64,000 nucleotides of DNA from Pochonia chlamydosporia 170 (Eukaryota; Ascomycota; Sordariomycetes; Hypocreales; Clavicipitaceae): the NCBI RefSeq assembly GCF_001653235.2, contig NC_035790.1, positions 8,184,001 to 8,248,000 of the forward strand, written 5' to 3'. Made by a program: the position numbers and the translations under genes. A model generated the notes under the pieces. It was not told where the DNA came from. It did no database searches and saw nothing but the letters and a program-made list of their open reading frames with translations. Within the stretch, counting starts at the first letter, position 1. Each line of letters opens with the position of its first letter. Below, one piece after another: positions 1-10,425 of the stretch.

Positions 1-447
1 TCGGAATCATGACTGCACTCATTGCAAGGACCGTCTCGCCCAAGACAGGAATCGGATTGTGCTCCAACACCGACAATGTCACCGACCTTGATCGCACCTT
101 CAGCCTTGGACCCGACGCGGACGGCTACACCAACGATCTCGTGTCCGACAACACAAGGGTACGGAGTTTGACCCTGTACAACACACCACACGTCAGCAAC
201 TCAATTTTCTAGCACTGAAAGCGGATAGTTCGACCCTTTGGGTCGTCAGCAAATTCTTGCTCGGGACTGTGCTCACCCAGCCAGATCTAAGGGTGTGCAG
301 GTCTGAACCACATATCCCGGAATGGGTAATTTTGATATCGACATCCGTCTCCTCCCATGGCTTCGGCTCGTACTCTTTCCACACCATGTTGCCCTTGGCG
401 GACTCGGCATCCAGGCCCATCCATCCCTCGAACTTGTAATCGGTCAT
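1..447 (-). CDS. Zinc-dependent (NADP) alcohol dehydrogenase, 5' part
   Basis: This is the N-terminal part of a medium-chain alcohol dehydrogenase of the cinnamyl-alcohol/ADH6-7 type, which reduces aldehydes to alcohols with NADPH. Exon 1 is 277-447 (57 codons). An intron at 174-276 (GTGAGC..CAG) follows, and exon 2 runs from 173 off the window edge. Seen in the protein: the catalytic-zinc cysteine in GICGSD (residue 46), the GHE zinc motif at 67-69 (VVGHEIVG), and the start of the structural-zinc cysteine cluster after GVGAQSDSCLG. Both exons join in phase. The cofactor-binding half lies outside the window, so cofactor and substrate are inferred from family resemblance only. Confidence 0.9.
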
Positions 448-1570
448 TGTACTGTAAAGGTGATATGTTGTCTTGGATTATTTCCCGCGGTCAGAACAAT
501 TGCAGGACTTGAAGGGTTCGTGCAAGGGCTGCTTCAGAAACACGATGTAGAACGTCGGGGTGCGACACCTTTTATGGCACGAAACCGGTACGCCACTGAC
601 AATATCGATTTCCACCCATTGAAGCTCCAGGCAATCTTATCCCCGGCTGGAGCGAGCGTCATTGCTTTCGAGATGGATTTCTGGGACGTTGCGCATCGAA
701 ACTTACCCAAGTGGGGACGGCGGGCATCCATTACCACGGCATTCATCAAGACTATTACTGGTGTATTCAATCAATGATATGAAGTACTACAGGGCATGTC
801 TTATATTTTACACATGAACCTTGGGGTTAAACCTCTCATTTCAACATCTGATGCCAAAAGGACATCATCCATTCAATGCCTTACTGTATAAGCAGTACCT
901 TCAAGCAGCACAGGAACAGTTTCACGGCAACAAGCAAACATGTTTGCCGCGACATAGAATTCCGCACTGGATGTTGCCGCTTCCCATCGATCTGGATCGT
1001 AATGTGGATGGTCCAAAAACCGCCACTGGAGACCACTCATCCAATCACAACGATATGCCCCACGACATCCATGATGAACCTCGGTGCATCAGCACCTTAA
1101 CTGGCGGCTCAGCCGTGACATCTATGGCGTCACTGCCAGATCTGGACTATCGCCGTTCACTTTCGGCGTTTACAGCTGGCGGGACCCAGGGCCAAATTGA
1201 GACACCCATCCATTTGTCATGCAAAACTCCGCAAAACCAGCCCAGCAAATGCACAGGAAACGGAGATAGCTTTGGAGATAAGAGCCATTCTCCGTGAAGC
1301 TGGGTCTTGGCTATCGCAACTCCAGCTATGACCTCAGGGTACATGCTGGCATATATCTGATGCGTTGTCTTTGCTCATGGTCCGTGGAGAATTTATCGCC
1401 AATATGATTACAAAACACCAACGATGTCCAAAACTTTTAGGAGGTGACTTCATACTATGACTGGATATATGGCACATCGGCCGGTGACCTTTAGTCCTCA
1501 CGATGAACCCACTGGAAGTCTGAAGCCATGGCAACCAGTAAGACGGGTTTGGCATCAGAATTGATGACCT
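448..1570. other. Intergenic, no gene recognised
   Basis: Upstream of the alcohol dehydrogenase. Open frames occur on both strands (for example 821-1297 forward), but none has a recognisable domain, a splice-consistent continuation or convincing composition. Probably promoter plus non-coding or relic DNA. Confidence 0.5.
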
Positions 1571-1644
1571 GTAGATGGCGAACTGTCCGGCAGTCAAAGT
1601 ACCAACCATGAACAGACGAGCGCCGATACCAGAGTAAGAACCGC
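1571..1644 (-). pseudogene. 74-bp inverted fragment of the phosphate carrier gene
   Basis: Read on the minus strand, these 74 bases match 4770-4843 of the mitochondrial phosphate carrier exon 3 without a difference that I can find, in inverted orientation about 3 kb away. It encodes the piece [19 protein letters not shown] and stops matching abruptly at both ends. It cannot be a functional gene. The perfect identity implies a recent event or a copying mechanism rather than old duplication. Confidence 0.9.
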
Positions 1645-3567
1645 TGAAAGGAGTTGCCTGATACCAGAAACAGCGGTAATTATAAGTCCCTTCATTGACC
1701 CAGCTTTAACCCAGCAATCGTGGAAGTGCAGGTCAGGAACGCCGTTGGGCACAGTAGTATGTGGGTTGCTCGCCCTGTTCAGAGTGATCAGGCTACGATT
1801 GGGGTTTATGTTGCGATACATTTCATATGGGGACTTCGATATGCCATTTACCTCCCAGAGCAATTCAATAATGTTTGATGCCTCTGGATGAATGATTGCC
1901 GGCGATGTTAGTGTGGCATCGGAGTCAGTTGTCGGTGCCTACATACGCCCTGACCCAGGGCGGGCCTATAGCCGTTGCGTCGTCCATTGATTCTCTGAAT
2001 GGCGTTGTCGCCCCGCCGCCGGGTTGGCTGACGTGTGAATAGCGAAGCAAACGATTATTGTGTTGTTTTCCATAAGGTGCAAGGACATCGTTGAGGCGTT
2101 CACAAGATGTCTGGTTCAGGGGTAAAGTGACATGTAGGCTGCAGCACGTGACTAAGAATCTGGCATCGGCTGAGATTCAATACGCTCATCACGATAACAG
2201 GGGGAAAATTTCCCACGGCTATGAATTGTTAACATGTTACTCCGTATAGTTGCCTGGGTATTTGCAGTTGTATGTTCTGTGTCAAGTGGTCCCTTTGGCG
2301 AGTAGCACACTGCAGGCTCCTCACCGTTCCAACCCCCTCTGGGCGTCTCATGGTGGTAATATCAGTCAAAATCGGGAGAATTGTTCCAAATGCTATGTTT
2401 AGATTGTTGCTGTATCTCAATCCAATTCTCCGGTTTTCAGAGACGCTAATTAGCTCACTATCGTTTGATGGGTTATTTTTTTTTATCTTGCTGCATGTGC
2501 GACACGCCTCGGTCCACGGTGCACTGTTCGCCAACAAACGAGATTGCAAGTGTAGGGTAGGATAGTAATACAACAGCGGGAATTAGCGCAGGTACATTGC
2601 ATGCTCCATAGCCGCATGGTCCAGTTGTGCGATATCTGTGACGATAATGACGTTGTCATCTTGTTGATAAAATGCGCTAACGATGTGTTTTGGTTCTGGT
2701 TAAGTCTATCAAGTCGCTACTTTAATGGTTGAGAATTTGGTGCTCGCAGCATCACTAGCACAATGGAAACCTCACAACAGTCGGTAACGAGCATCATCTC
2801 AACAAATACAGGGTGCATTCCATCATGACAACTCTGTTTTTGTGCCTTGATATCAAGGTTGAAGATGGCAACATTCGTGTAGATCGTCATTGACGACTCG
2901 ACTAGACACGTTGGCGTGCTTGAGCCGTTGAATGGCCGCCAAATGGAAGCACCAGCCACAGAGCTGGCGCAGGGACACATTGAACGGCAACGATGTGGCG
3001 CGGAACAAAGCAAGGCACTGCGAAGAGCAATTTGAGCCATAATTAGGTGCTCTCCGCGTTTGATCCGTCAACATCGAAAGACGAGCCAGTCTGAATGCTT
3101 CTTATCGGACAGACCGATCTCCAAGATCGACACAGATTCTGAGGTATGTCGAGTCTCCATTCTCCATCATGGTCGCAAAACTCTGAGCAATGCACCGAAT
3201 AACCGTCAATGGCCGGGAAAGTGTGGCTGATGGCTTGTGCCTGAGCGAGGCCGGAGTGGGTCCCATCCCATCTCTGTGCCAATGGGAGGGCCCGATTGTT
3301 CCCGAACCAGCAACAGAACAATTTTTTTTTCTGGTCTTGTTGCCCCCTTGGCGCTCAATCTCTGGCCCGTCCGTCAGTCCGTGGACCCGAACGGCCGAAA
3401 AACCACCTTTGAGCTTTTTTTTCTCTCCCTCCCGTGATCCTTCTTATCTCAACCCACTTCAACGTCGACACTTCGACTCTTTCTTTCACTTCTCCCGCTC
3501 ACCATCTCCACTCTGTACCTGTTCTCTTCAGTTGTTTTTCTGAAGAAGCTCGTTACTGTCAGTCACA
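1645..3567. other. Intergenic and upstream region of the phosphate carrier
   Basis: No convincing gene. The last 250 bases before 3568 are pyrimidine-rich (C/T tracts near 3410-3540), as expected for the promoter and leader of a highly expressed fungal gene. The minus-strand frame 1594-1863 that runs into the 74-bp phosphate-carrier fragment has no recognisable domain. Confidence 0.5.
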
Positions 3568-4897
3568 ATGGCCACCGACGCGAAATCCACTGGCTCGACC
3601 AAGGTCGATGCCATTGTCCAGAATGTCAAGGCTGCTGAGCCTGCTCAGCTGTCTGGCCTGGCTCTGTACTCCCGTTTCGCTCTTGCTGGTGCCGTCTGCT
3701 GCTCTGTCACTCACGGTGGTTTGACTCCCGTCGATGTGTACGTTTCTCCTGTGTCTGACGAACTTGATCCTGCTGGCCGCATCGGAATTCTGTCGCTTGC
3801 CGGAATCTTGGCTTCATTGCGACCGGCGCTCTCATAAACTGCGTGAATATGCGTACTGACTTTTCGCCTGAAACAGCGTCAAGACCCGTATCCAGCTCGA
3901 CCCCAAGACCTACAACCGTGGCATGATTGGCGGTTTCCGCCAGGTCATCCAGAACGAGGGTGCTGGCGCTCTCTTGACCGGTGTTGGTCCTACCTTTGCC
4001 GGTTACTTCCTCCAGGGCGCCTTCAAGTTCGGAGGTTACGAATTCTTCAAGCAGCAGTGGATCAACACTCTCGGCCTCGAGACTGCTTCCCAGAACCGCA
4101 CTGCTGTCTACCTCGCCTCTTCTGCCGCCGCCGAATTCTTCGCTGATATCGCCCTCTGCCCTCTTGAGGCTACCCGTATCCGTCTCGTCTCTGAGCCCAC
4201 CTACGCCAATGGCCTGATTGGCGGTTTCACCAAGATGCTCAAGAACGAGGGTGTTGGTGCTTTCTATGCTGGTTTCGGTCCTATCTTGTTCAAGCAGTAA
4301 GTCCAGCTCTAACCCATGCGCGATAATACAGTGGGGGTCATAAGTATTTGAACACTTCAAAGTATAAACTTACGAAGTATAACAAGGCCTTGGCTTTGTT
4401 ATACTTTGGAAATTTTGGGTACCACGAAGTGTTCAAATACTTGTGGCCCTGACTGTATATGGGCAAGTCCCATGACAAGTGACGACAACAACAACTAACT
4501 CACTTTTCCTAGGATCCCTTACACCATGGCCAAGTTCGTTGTCTACGAGAAGGCTGCCGAAACCATCTTCCGCACTTACCCCAAGGAGAGCCTCTCTGAT
4601 GGCATGCAAACCGTTGCCAACCTTGCTGCCGGTTTGACCGCCGGTTTCGCTGCCGCCCTTGTCTCCCAGCCCGCCGATACCATGCTTTCCAAGATCAACA
4701 AGACCAAGGGTCTTCCCGGTGAGGGCACCACTTCTCGTCTCATCAAGATTGCTAAGGAGCTTGGTTTCCGCGGTTCTTACTCTGGTATCGGCGCTCGTCT
4801 GTTCATGGTTGGTACTTTGACTGCCGGACAGTTCGCCATCTACGGCGATTTGAAGAAGGCTATGGGAGCTACAGGCGGTGTAGAAATCGCTAAATAG
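3568..4897 (+). CDS. MIR1: Mitochondrial phosphate carrier protein
   Basis: Imports inorganic phosphate into the mitochondrial matrix for ATP synthesis; inner-membrane carrier of the SLC25 family. Exons are 3568-3737, 3877-4296 and 4513-4897, giving 324 residues, the usual length for the family. The three carrier repeats each show their signature: PVDVVK at 54-59, PLEATR in the second repeat and PADTML in the third. The start is the ATG in the context cacaATGGCC. Intron 1 is 139 nt. Intron 2 (4297-4512) is unusually long at 216 nt because it holds a MITE. A 74-bp piece of exon 3 is repeated, inverted, at 1571-1644. Confidence 0.97.
4329..4455. mobile_element. MITE with TA target duplication, inside an intron
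   Basis: A 127-bp non-coding element in intron 2 of the phosphate carrier gene. Imperfect terminal inverted repeats of about 30 bp start CAGTGGGGGTCATAAGT on the left and CAGTCAGGGCCACAAGT on the right (read inward), both continuing ATTTGAACACTTC. TA dinucleotides flank it at 4327-4328 and 4456-4457, the Tc1/mariner target signature. The middle is itself a hairpin (arms near AAGTATAACAA). Its ends match the MITEs at 7901, 9881, 12781 and 38685, but its core differs. Confidence 0.9.
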
Positions 4898-7072
4898 ACG
4901 ACTTTTCCTTTGTCGTGGTCGAAAATTTGGGATAGAAGCGGTGGATTTGGCTGATTCTGAGCATCATATACCAAGAATCAGGTGGGAGTTGCGCGTGTAA
5001 GATGGTTTAGTGGGGCCAGGCCGCTCGTGCCGGACATCGGAAGGAGCGGCACGAGCCGGCAGGCTTTCCCTTTACGGTCAACCATCTTTTCTTTTTTGTT
5101 GCCGTCTTGTTCTTTTTATTAGACACATTAGAAGCAGACTGGCTCGTTGCCGGCCTCCTCTTGCATAGATGATCGGGAGACTGCGGGAACCAACGGTTGT
5201 ATAATAGTCGATTTGCACGTTAACGGACGGAGTCGGTAGCTCGTAATGGCTTGTCTTTGAGAACAATATCTTGTCTGAATCTGCAACTACTTGGCGTGAA
5301 CTTGTGCAACACACAGCTGAAGGGACAGTCCAAAGTTATACCGCATAAGCTGTTGGGCCAATCGTTAGAGATAAACGTTTTAAGATCTGTATGGTATCCC
5401 GTAGGTAGATTCTGTGTTCTTCTGCATACGTTAACCGCATTTTCATTGGCGATAGTTTACAGTCCTTCCTGGTTCTGCGTGGCTGGATACAGAGTCATGT
5501 TTGTCCCTTTAGATGGCGTTTCCTGCTTCTCTAAGCCCAGGGACACTTGGCATTTGTGATGCAATGTCAATGAAATACTGCGCTGTAAACAGGGCGCACA
5601 GAACTCTAATCAATTCACAGAAGTTTCGCCATAACAAACTTACCTCTATAGTGAAACGCCTAGAGCATACACAAATATTTAAAAGTTTCGCAACGAGGAT
5701 TAAACAAATGATAATTTAAGTCTATGGCCGCCAGCGGGCGAACTCGGAACATCCGTGCTTACCAGCTGGCGGCCATAGACTTAAATTCTCACCAGAGTTT
5801 CTCCTTCCTCTCATCACCTTCATTCCTTCGCCATCTTCATTCCTTCGCCATTATGTCTTCGTCATCTTCCTGTCTTCACCATCTCACCCTTCTGTCTTTT
5901 GCACTTGGAGCTTAGAGCATATTTCCTTCCGTCACACACCTCTCATTTTTAGGCCTTCGTCAAGGTTTTGTCGCTTCGCTTACTTTCTGTGGGTGATTCT
6001 CCGACACAATTTCACAAACTTTCGCCTAGAACACGACAACTTGAAACGACAAAATGCTTACCAGGAACAGACGTTCAAACAGGCGAGGCATTCGCTACGA
6101 TAAAAGCCGTCTGGGATTGCTTCAGGGAATCCATCCTGAGATGGAGTCCTTCGTTGAGCATTTCACGGAATACTTTCGAGAGGCAACACCTACCAACCAG
6201 TTGTACTTTGTGTTTGACCATGATGTATCTAGTCTTACAATTGAGAACCTCAATTTCTGTCCAACAAAATCGACTCTGTTCACAGATATTACGTGGCAAG
6301 CAGGTATCACCTTGCCCTTTCCCTACGCTCTTTTGCCAGACCTCATAAAGGGGGTCGCATGGTGTGAACCCCAACAGTGTATCGCCAAGTATAGAATGTC
6401 TCGCCGGGCGTAAAATATATCGCCAAGTATAGAGCACATAGAGTGTATATTGAAAATATCTGTTAGGGTATTCACCCTGGCGAAAGGGAACGCTCCGCTC
6501 AGAGAGATAGTACAAGTTATATTCCGTTGACACCTTGTCTCAATACTTTGTGAAAGCCTTATTGAAGCCGTTCGTTACGCATTGAAGATGACGGTATTGT
6601 GGTACGTCAATATGGAACCTTGACTATTCATTGGACGGCATGGTCTGGTCGTCAATCGCAACATTAAAATGTTGACAGCTGACGGACAGCTGTTAGCAGT
6701 GCCAGGCCGGCTGTCTGCACCTGCAAGCTGTTTATGTGCTTGAACCAGGCGAATGCAAGCTTGAGTCGTGCTACTGTTGATCTTCACATTGACTTGGCCT
6801 CACACATTCACAGCTCCATTCATTGACCCATTCACTGATTCCCATGTGCACACTTTCACTGGTCTCTGTATTCATTATAAACCCAAGACCATTCCACCGT
6901 AGCACTTGTTCACTTTTCCCTCACTCACGCCATTGACCTCATTTTCTCTCAAATTCTCTCCACACAGGCTATGAGCCCTTGTTTCTTCCCACATGTTGTT
7001 GCCCTGTCTTTTCAATGTTCAATCCAGCTCCGATAAGAAGGAATTTTATCACACGCAACAATTGTGATGCAG
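4898..7072. other. Gene-poor region downstream of the phosphate carrier
   Basis: No gene recognised. The frame 6054-6413 could encode 119 residues, but no domain is recognisable. The region includes the palindrome at 5713-5787 and a short direct repeat of TATCGCCAAGTATAGA at 6380-6395 and 6418-6433. It reads as degraded accessory DNA. Confidence 0.5.
5713..5787. repeat. Perfect 23-bp inverted repeat with 29-base loop
   Basis: Arms 5713-5735 and 5765-5787 are exact reverse complements (AATTTAAGTCTATGGCCGCC then AGC). The GC-rich part of each arm, GGCCGCCAGC, contrasts with the AT-rich surroundings. The transcript or DNA strand could fold into a strong hairpin. No flanking target duplication was evident, and no gene use is evident. 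Confidence 0.85.
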
Positions 7073-7666
7073 CAAACTGCTCACGGAACTTGAAGAGGCA
7101 CTCAGTGAAGATATAAGTACACTGAAACTCAACCTTTTGAGGATGAACCACCTCATGCGCAGCGTGGCTGTCTACGGAGTGCACCAGAGCGATAAACTCA
7201 CTGCACATAGACCGACTGTCTTGTATGCAAAAGCAGAAAAGCTCCATGACAAGGGCACAGTAGCCCCAACATTGATGGTGGTACCAAGAAAAGCCATCTA
7301 CCAGCATTTCGACGAACTTCGGAAGGCGTTTCCAATCTATGATGACCCTGGATCTATGTTGGGGCCCAAGAAACACCTCAGACACGCCCATAGAGATAGC
7401 TAGTGTCAACATTTGCAACTGATTTTGGTCACCCTCTAGAGTGCCTCTTACAGCTCGCCATTCACCATTCCCCAGTCTCTCTGCTCTGGCTCGCGACCTC
7501 ACGATCTACGCCAATAAATGCGATTTCCCAAGGGCGCTTACCTGAAGGTGAACCAACCAAAGAGTTTACTGGCCCAATACCAAGGACATACAGACCAGCA
7601 CTGTAAGTGCAATTGCAAGGAATGGCAATGCTTGCTTCCTAACTAACAGGCTGGCCCGACTTAGGT
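7073..7666 (+). pseudogene. Truncated duplicate of SNF2-type ATPase relic
   Basis: Diverged partial copy of the relic at 8843-9310. Shared pieces include LAELEE/LTELEE near the start, then APTLMVVPRKAIYQHF (matching APTLIVVPSKAIYQHF) and DDPGSM (matching YGDPGSM), and later the DNA around the former intron ending in ttaggtcg. Roughly 130 bases not present in the other copy interrupt it after about 7384. There are several stops and frame changes, and no start context. It is a dead fragment. Confidence 0.7.
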
Positions 7667-7900
7667 CGAATCAATGGCAATCCTAGCCACAGACGGATGA
7701 AAAGATGTCCATCATCGGGACCCCCAAGAAAGCGAGAGACATTCGACAGTGTGGGCGCGCCAGGCCCAGTGTTGACGTGCTGGCCGTCAATATCAACATC
7801 ATGATGCGTCTCCTGGGGTCAATTTGCACAAATGCTGCCGCGTCGGTGTAATATACACAGTTAGCTATCAAGCAAAACCCACTCATATCATCATACTCTA
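7667..7900. other. Spacer between relic and MITE
   Basis: Nothing recognisable; short stretch between the truncated helicase copy and the next MITE. Confidence 0.5.
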
Positions 7901-8022
7901 CAGTCTGTGGTAAGAAGTATTTGCCCACATGAAAGTATACACTAACACATCTTAGTATACATTGATATACACTGCTATATGTGATACCCTCTAAGTGTTC
8001 AAATACTTCTGATCCCCCAATG
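7901..8022. mobile_element. MITE, 122 bp, TA target duplication
   Basis: Begins CAGTCTGTGGTAAGAAGTAT and ends, read inward from the other side, CATTGGGGGATCAGAAGTAT, with TA at 7899-7900 and 8023-8024. It shares internal sequence (AAGTATACACTAACACATCT) with the copies at 9881, 12781 and 38685. No coding capacity. Confidence 0.88.
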
Positions 8023-8409
8023 TAGCTCTGTGTTCACAGTTGCTAGAGCTCAAGGAATAGACGGACAGGAAGTCAGCTCAAGAACAAACACCATTTCACC
8101 CAAAAATGAAAGGGATCGACCAAGAACAGCCGATGTCATCCACAATCTTCCCCGCGCGCCGAAATTCGGAGTTGAGACCTTGCAGTGTCTGTTTCATGAG
8201 CTGTGGTCGGAATGTGGCAAAAGTTACTCTAGACAGGAGACTGAGATTCATCAAAATACGAAAAGTCGAAAGGGATACAGGGCACATTTCAATCGTTTGT
8301 TGAGTGAAGCTATCCTGAGTCAGATCCGACATATGGTAAGTCGCAGTTGTGTGGATGACAAACATTTAGTTAACGACCCCGACAGACTCCGAATGCATCA
8401 AAGGAACAT

Positions 8410-10125
8410 GGGGTAATCCATCGCCCTAGGAAAGGTCATTTACAACCAGGATCCTCCGTTGAACCCTGATCTTGACAAGCTGTGTCGTTAACATCATTTT
8501 GCGGACTAGAAGTCATTAAATTTGCGCCAAAGAGCAGCTTTGAACTTCGACCTCACCAGGTAGTCGGTAAGTAGTTCCTATTACTATATCTAGTACGATG
8601 CATATGATAACATTGTCGATTTTAGCTATGCATAGATGCCGACTGGATGCTTGAAATGGAGAGCAACCCGGTCAGAGGCACTGTCTTAGCAAATGCCACC
8701 GGCACTGGAGACGGCAATTGCAGGTCTATTGGTCATTCTAGGATATCGAAAGAGACGATTTCGCGCTGCTCGATGTGTCGTCACAAAAAGACTACAACAT
8801 ATCAGTGCCAAATATGCACTTAATTACGATGAAACTTCCTACAAACTGCTCGCCGAGCTTGAAGAGACAGTCAGTGAAGATCCACTAGAACTCGGCCACT
8901 TTGGAGATGAAACCCATGATGCTGCAGACCCTGAGGCAGCGCGATTGTCTATGGCATGTACAAGGACGTTGAACTCGTCGCACATTGGCCGTCTTATATG
9001 CAAAGGCACAGACCTCGCTGACAAGGAAACATTCGCGCCAACATTAATTGTGGTACCGAGCAAAGCCATATATCAACATTTCCATGAACTTCAGGAGGCG
9101 TTTCCCATGCTGCGCCTCAAGGTCTTCTATGGTGATCCTGGATCTATGCCAACAAAGCGAATTCCCAGGGGTGTATACCTGAAAACGAATCAGCTAAAGA
9201 GTTTATTGATTGAATGCCAAGAGCATTCAGACAAGCCATGGGTAAGCGCAGCCGTGAGAGTTGTAATGCTTGTTTCAATGTTCCCAACTAACAAGTTGGC
9301 ACGATTTAGGTCGACAGCGGGAACGACAACGTCAAGACTACTTTAAGTCTACCAACAGAAGTTCACCTGGAACTTCGCGAATCAATCAAAATATGCCTAC
9401 TGCAAGGTGTATCACAAGAATGAATATAACTATAACGACAGTTTCAACATGCATGACATTGATCTGGTATCAGACTCAGACGACGATGCCGCCAGAGGTG
9501 GCAGCGTTTTACTTAAATACAACATCAATGGAATTGGGCCACACAACTTCAGACGGGTTATACTTGACGAAGCGCACGAATTTAAGAAGTGTGGAGGCAC
9601 AATGGATCAGTTCATGAGCGCAGTGAATCATGAGTCTGTGCATCTCATACCTGCCACGTTGCTGTTTCACAGCATTAGGGATATTGAGCACCCTCTACGA
9701 TGCCTCTGGAGGGCAATGAAACTCCCGCAGTTTGACGATGGGGTTTTTCAACCATTGATGGGATATCTTTGTGGGTTGTATGAACCAACCTACGATTCGT
9801 GCGTCACAAGGAAGACTTCTGGTACCGCATCATCCACGCCTGCTCAATTTTCCATGGACGGTTACGCCGCTTCCAATATACAGTCTGTGGTCAAAGATAT
9901 TTGAACATATCCAAGTATACACTAGCACAGCTCAATATGCCTCAGCACACAACGCGATATGCGATACCTTTCCTTGTTCAAATACTTATGACCACAGACT
10001 GTAGACGGAGAGAAGCTGCCAGAATTTGTTCCTGAACGAAAGCGTCTGTACGACGCAGACAAATCTCGACGGATGCGGATACTATCTCCAGAGCTTTTTC
10101 GTTCCGCAATGAAGGACGTATCTTG
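8410..10125 (+). pseudogene. Decayed SNF2-family helicase-like ATPase
   Basis: Remains of a SNF2-type DNA-dependent ATPase (fungal accessory type). In order: a Q-motif-like FELRPHQ at about 8539-8559, an intron 8560-8625, then DADWMLEMESNPVRGTVLAN followed by TGTGDG where TGTGKT (Walker A) is expected, motif Ia APTLIVVPSKAIYQHF near 9030, an intron about 9242-9309, motif II ILDEAHEFKK near 9560, and LIPATLLFHS in the motif III position. Reading needs at least one frame change after 9310. A MITE (9881-10001) interrupts it. After the MITE the frame resumes with KLPEFVPERKRLYDADKSRR and ILSPELFRSA up to a stop near 10124. The missing Walker A lysine, frame change and insertion make it non-functional. 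Confidence 0.75.
9881..10001. mobile_element. MITE inserted in the SNF2-type relic
   Basis: 121 bp with well-preserved ends: CAGTCTGTGGTCAAAGATAT on the left and CAGTCTGTGGTCATAAGTAT read inward from the right; TA at 9879-9880 and 10002-10003. It sits inside the helicase relic, whose protein similarity continues on the far side, so insertion came after the gene existed. The most symmetrical copy of the family in this window. Confidence 0.92.
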
Positions 10126-10425
10126 ACGAGGCGGCACGCCTACCAGAAGCCCTCTGTCTTGTTCCATTATCCCGTTGGCGACGGATCCTAATTCTCCTTA
10201 TCGGTGATCCCCAGCAATTCCCACCGGTGGACCACACATATAAGGCAGCATTGTCTACACGCGCTAATAATCGTAAATTTGCTTACTCACAGATCTTCAA
10301 TCAGATTAGCACCAGTCTGCTGGACCAAGCAGACCAAGCTCATGCGCTGGCATTTTATTTTGCCACAAACTATAGATCTGAGGGAACCGTTTATAACTTT
10401 GCTCGGTATCGCATCTTCCCTGGTA
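10126..10425 (+). pseudogene. Fragment of SF1 (DNA2/NAM7-like) helicase
   Basis: One open frame reads LDEAARLPEALCLVPLSRWR then ILLIGDPQQFPPVDHTYK and FATNYRSEGTVYNFARY. The order DEA(A/S)RLPEA, GDPQQFPPV and a Q/NYR motif is that of superfamily 1 helicases (motifs II, III and IV region). It follows the SNF2-type relic directly with no start of its own and is cut at 10425 by a Tc1/mariner element. Possible remnants continue after the element (FIDMESDESSKGKSLF near 11890-11945), but these are weak. A dead fragment. Confidence 0.7.

Noticed and set aside
3707..4360. 217-codon minus-strand frame over the phosphate carrier
   Set aside because: It is the antisense shadow of the conserved carrier exons, and it crosses the intron borders of the real gene.
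6380..6433. Two copies of TATCGCCAAGTATAGA as a possible CRISPR-like array
   Set aside because: Only two copies and a eukaryotic genome; a simple local duplication.
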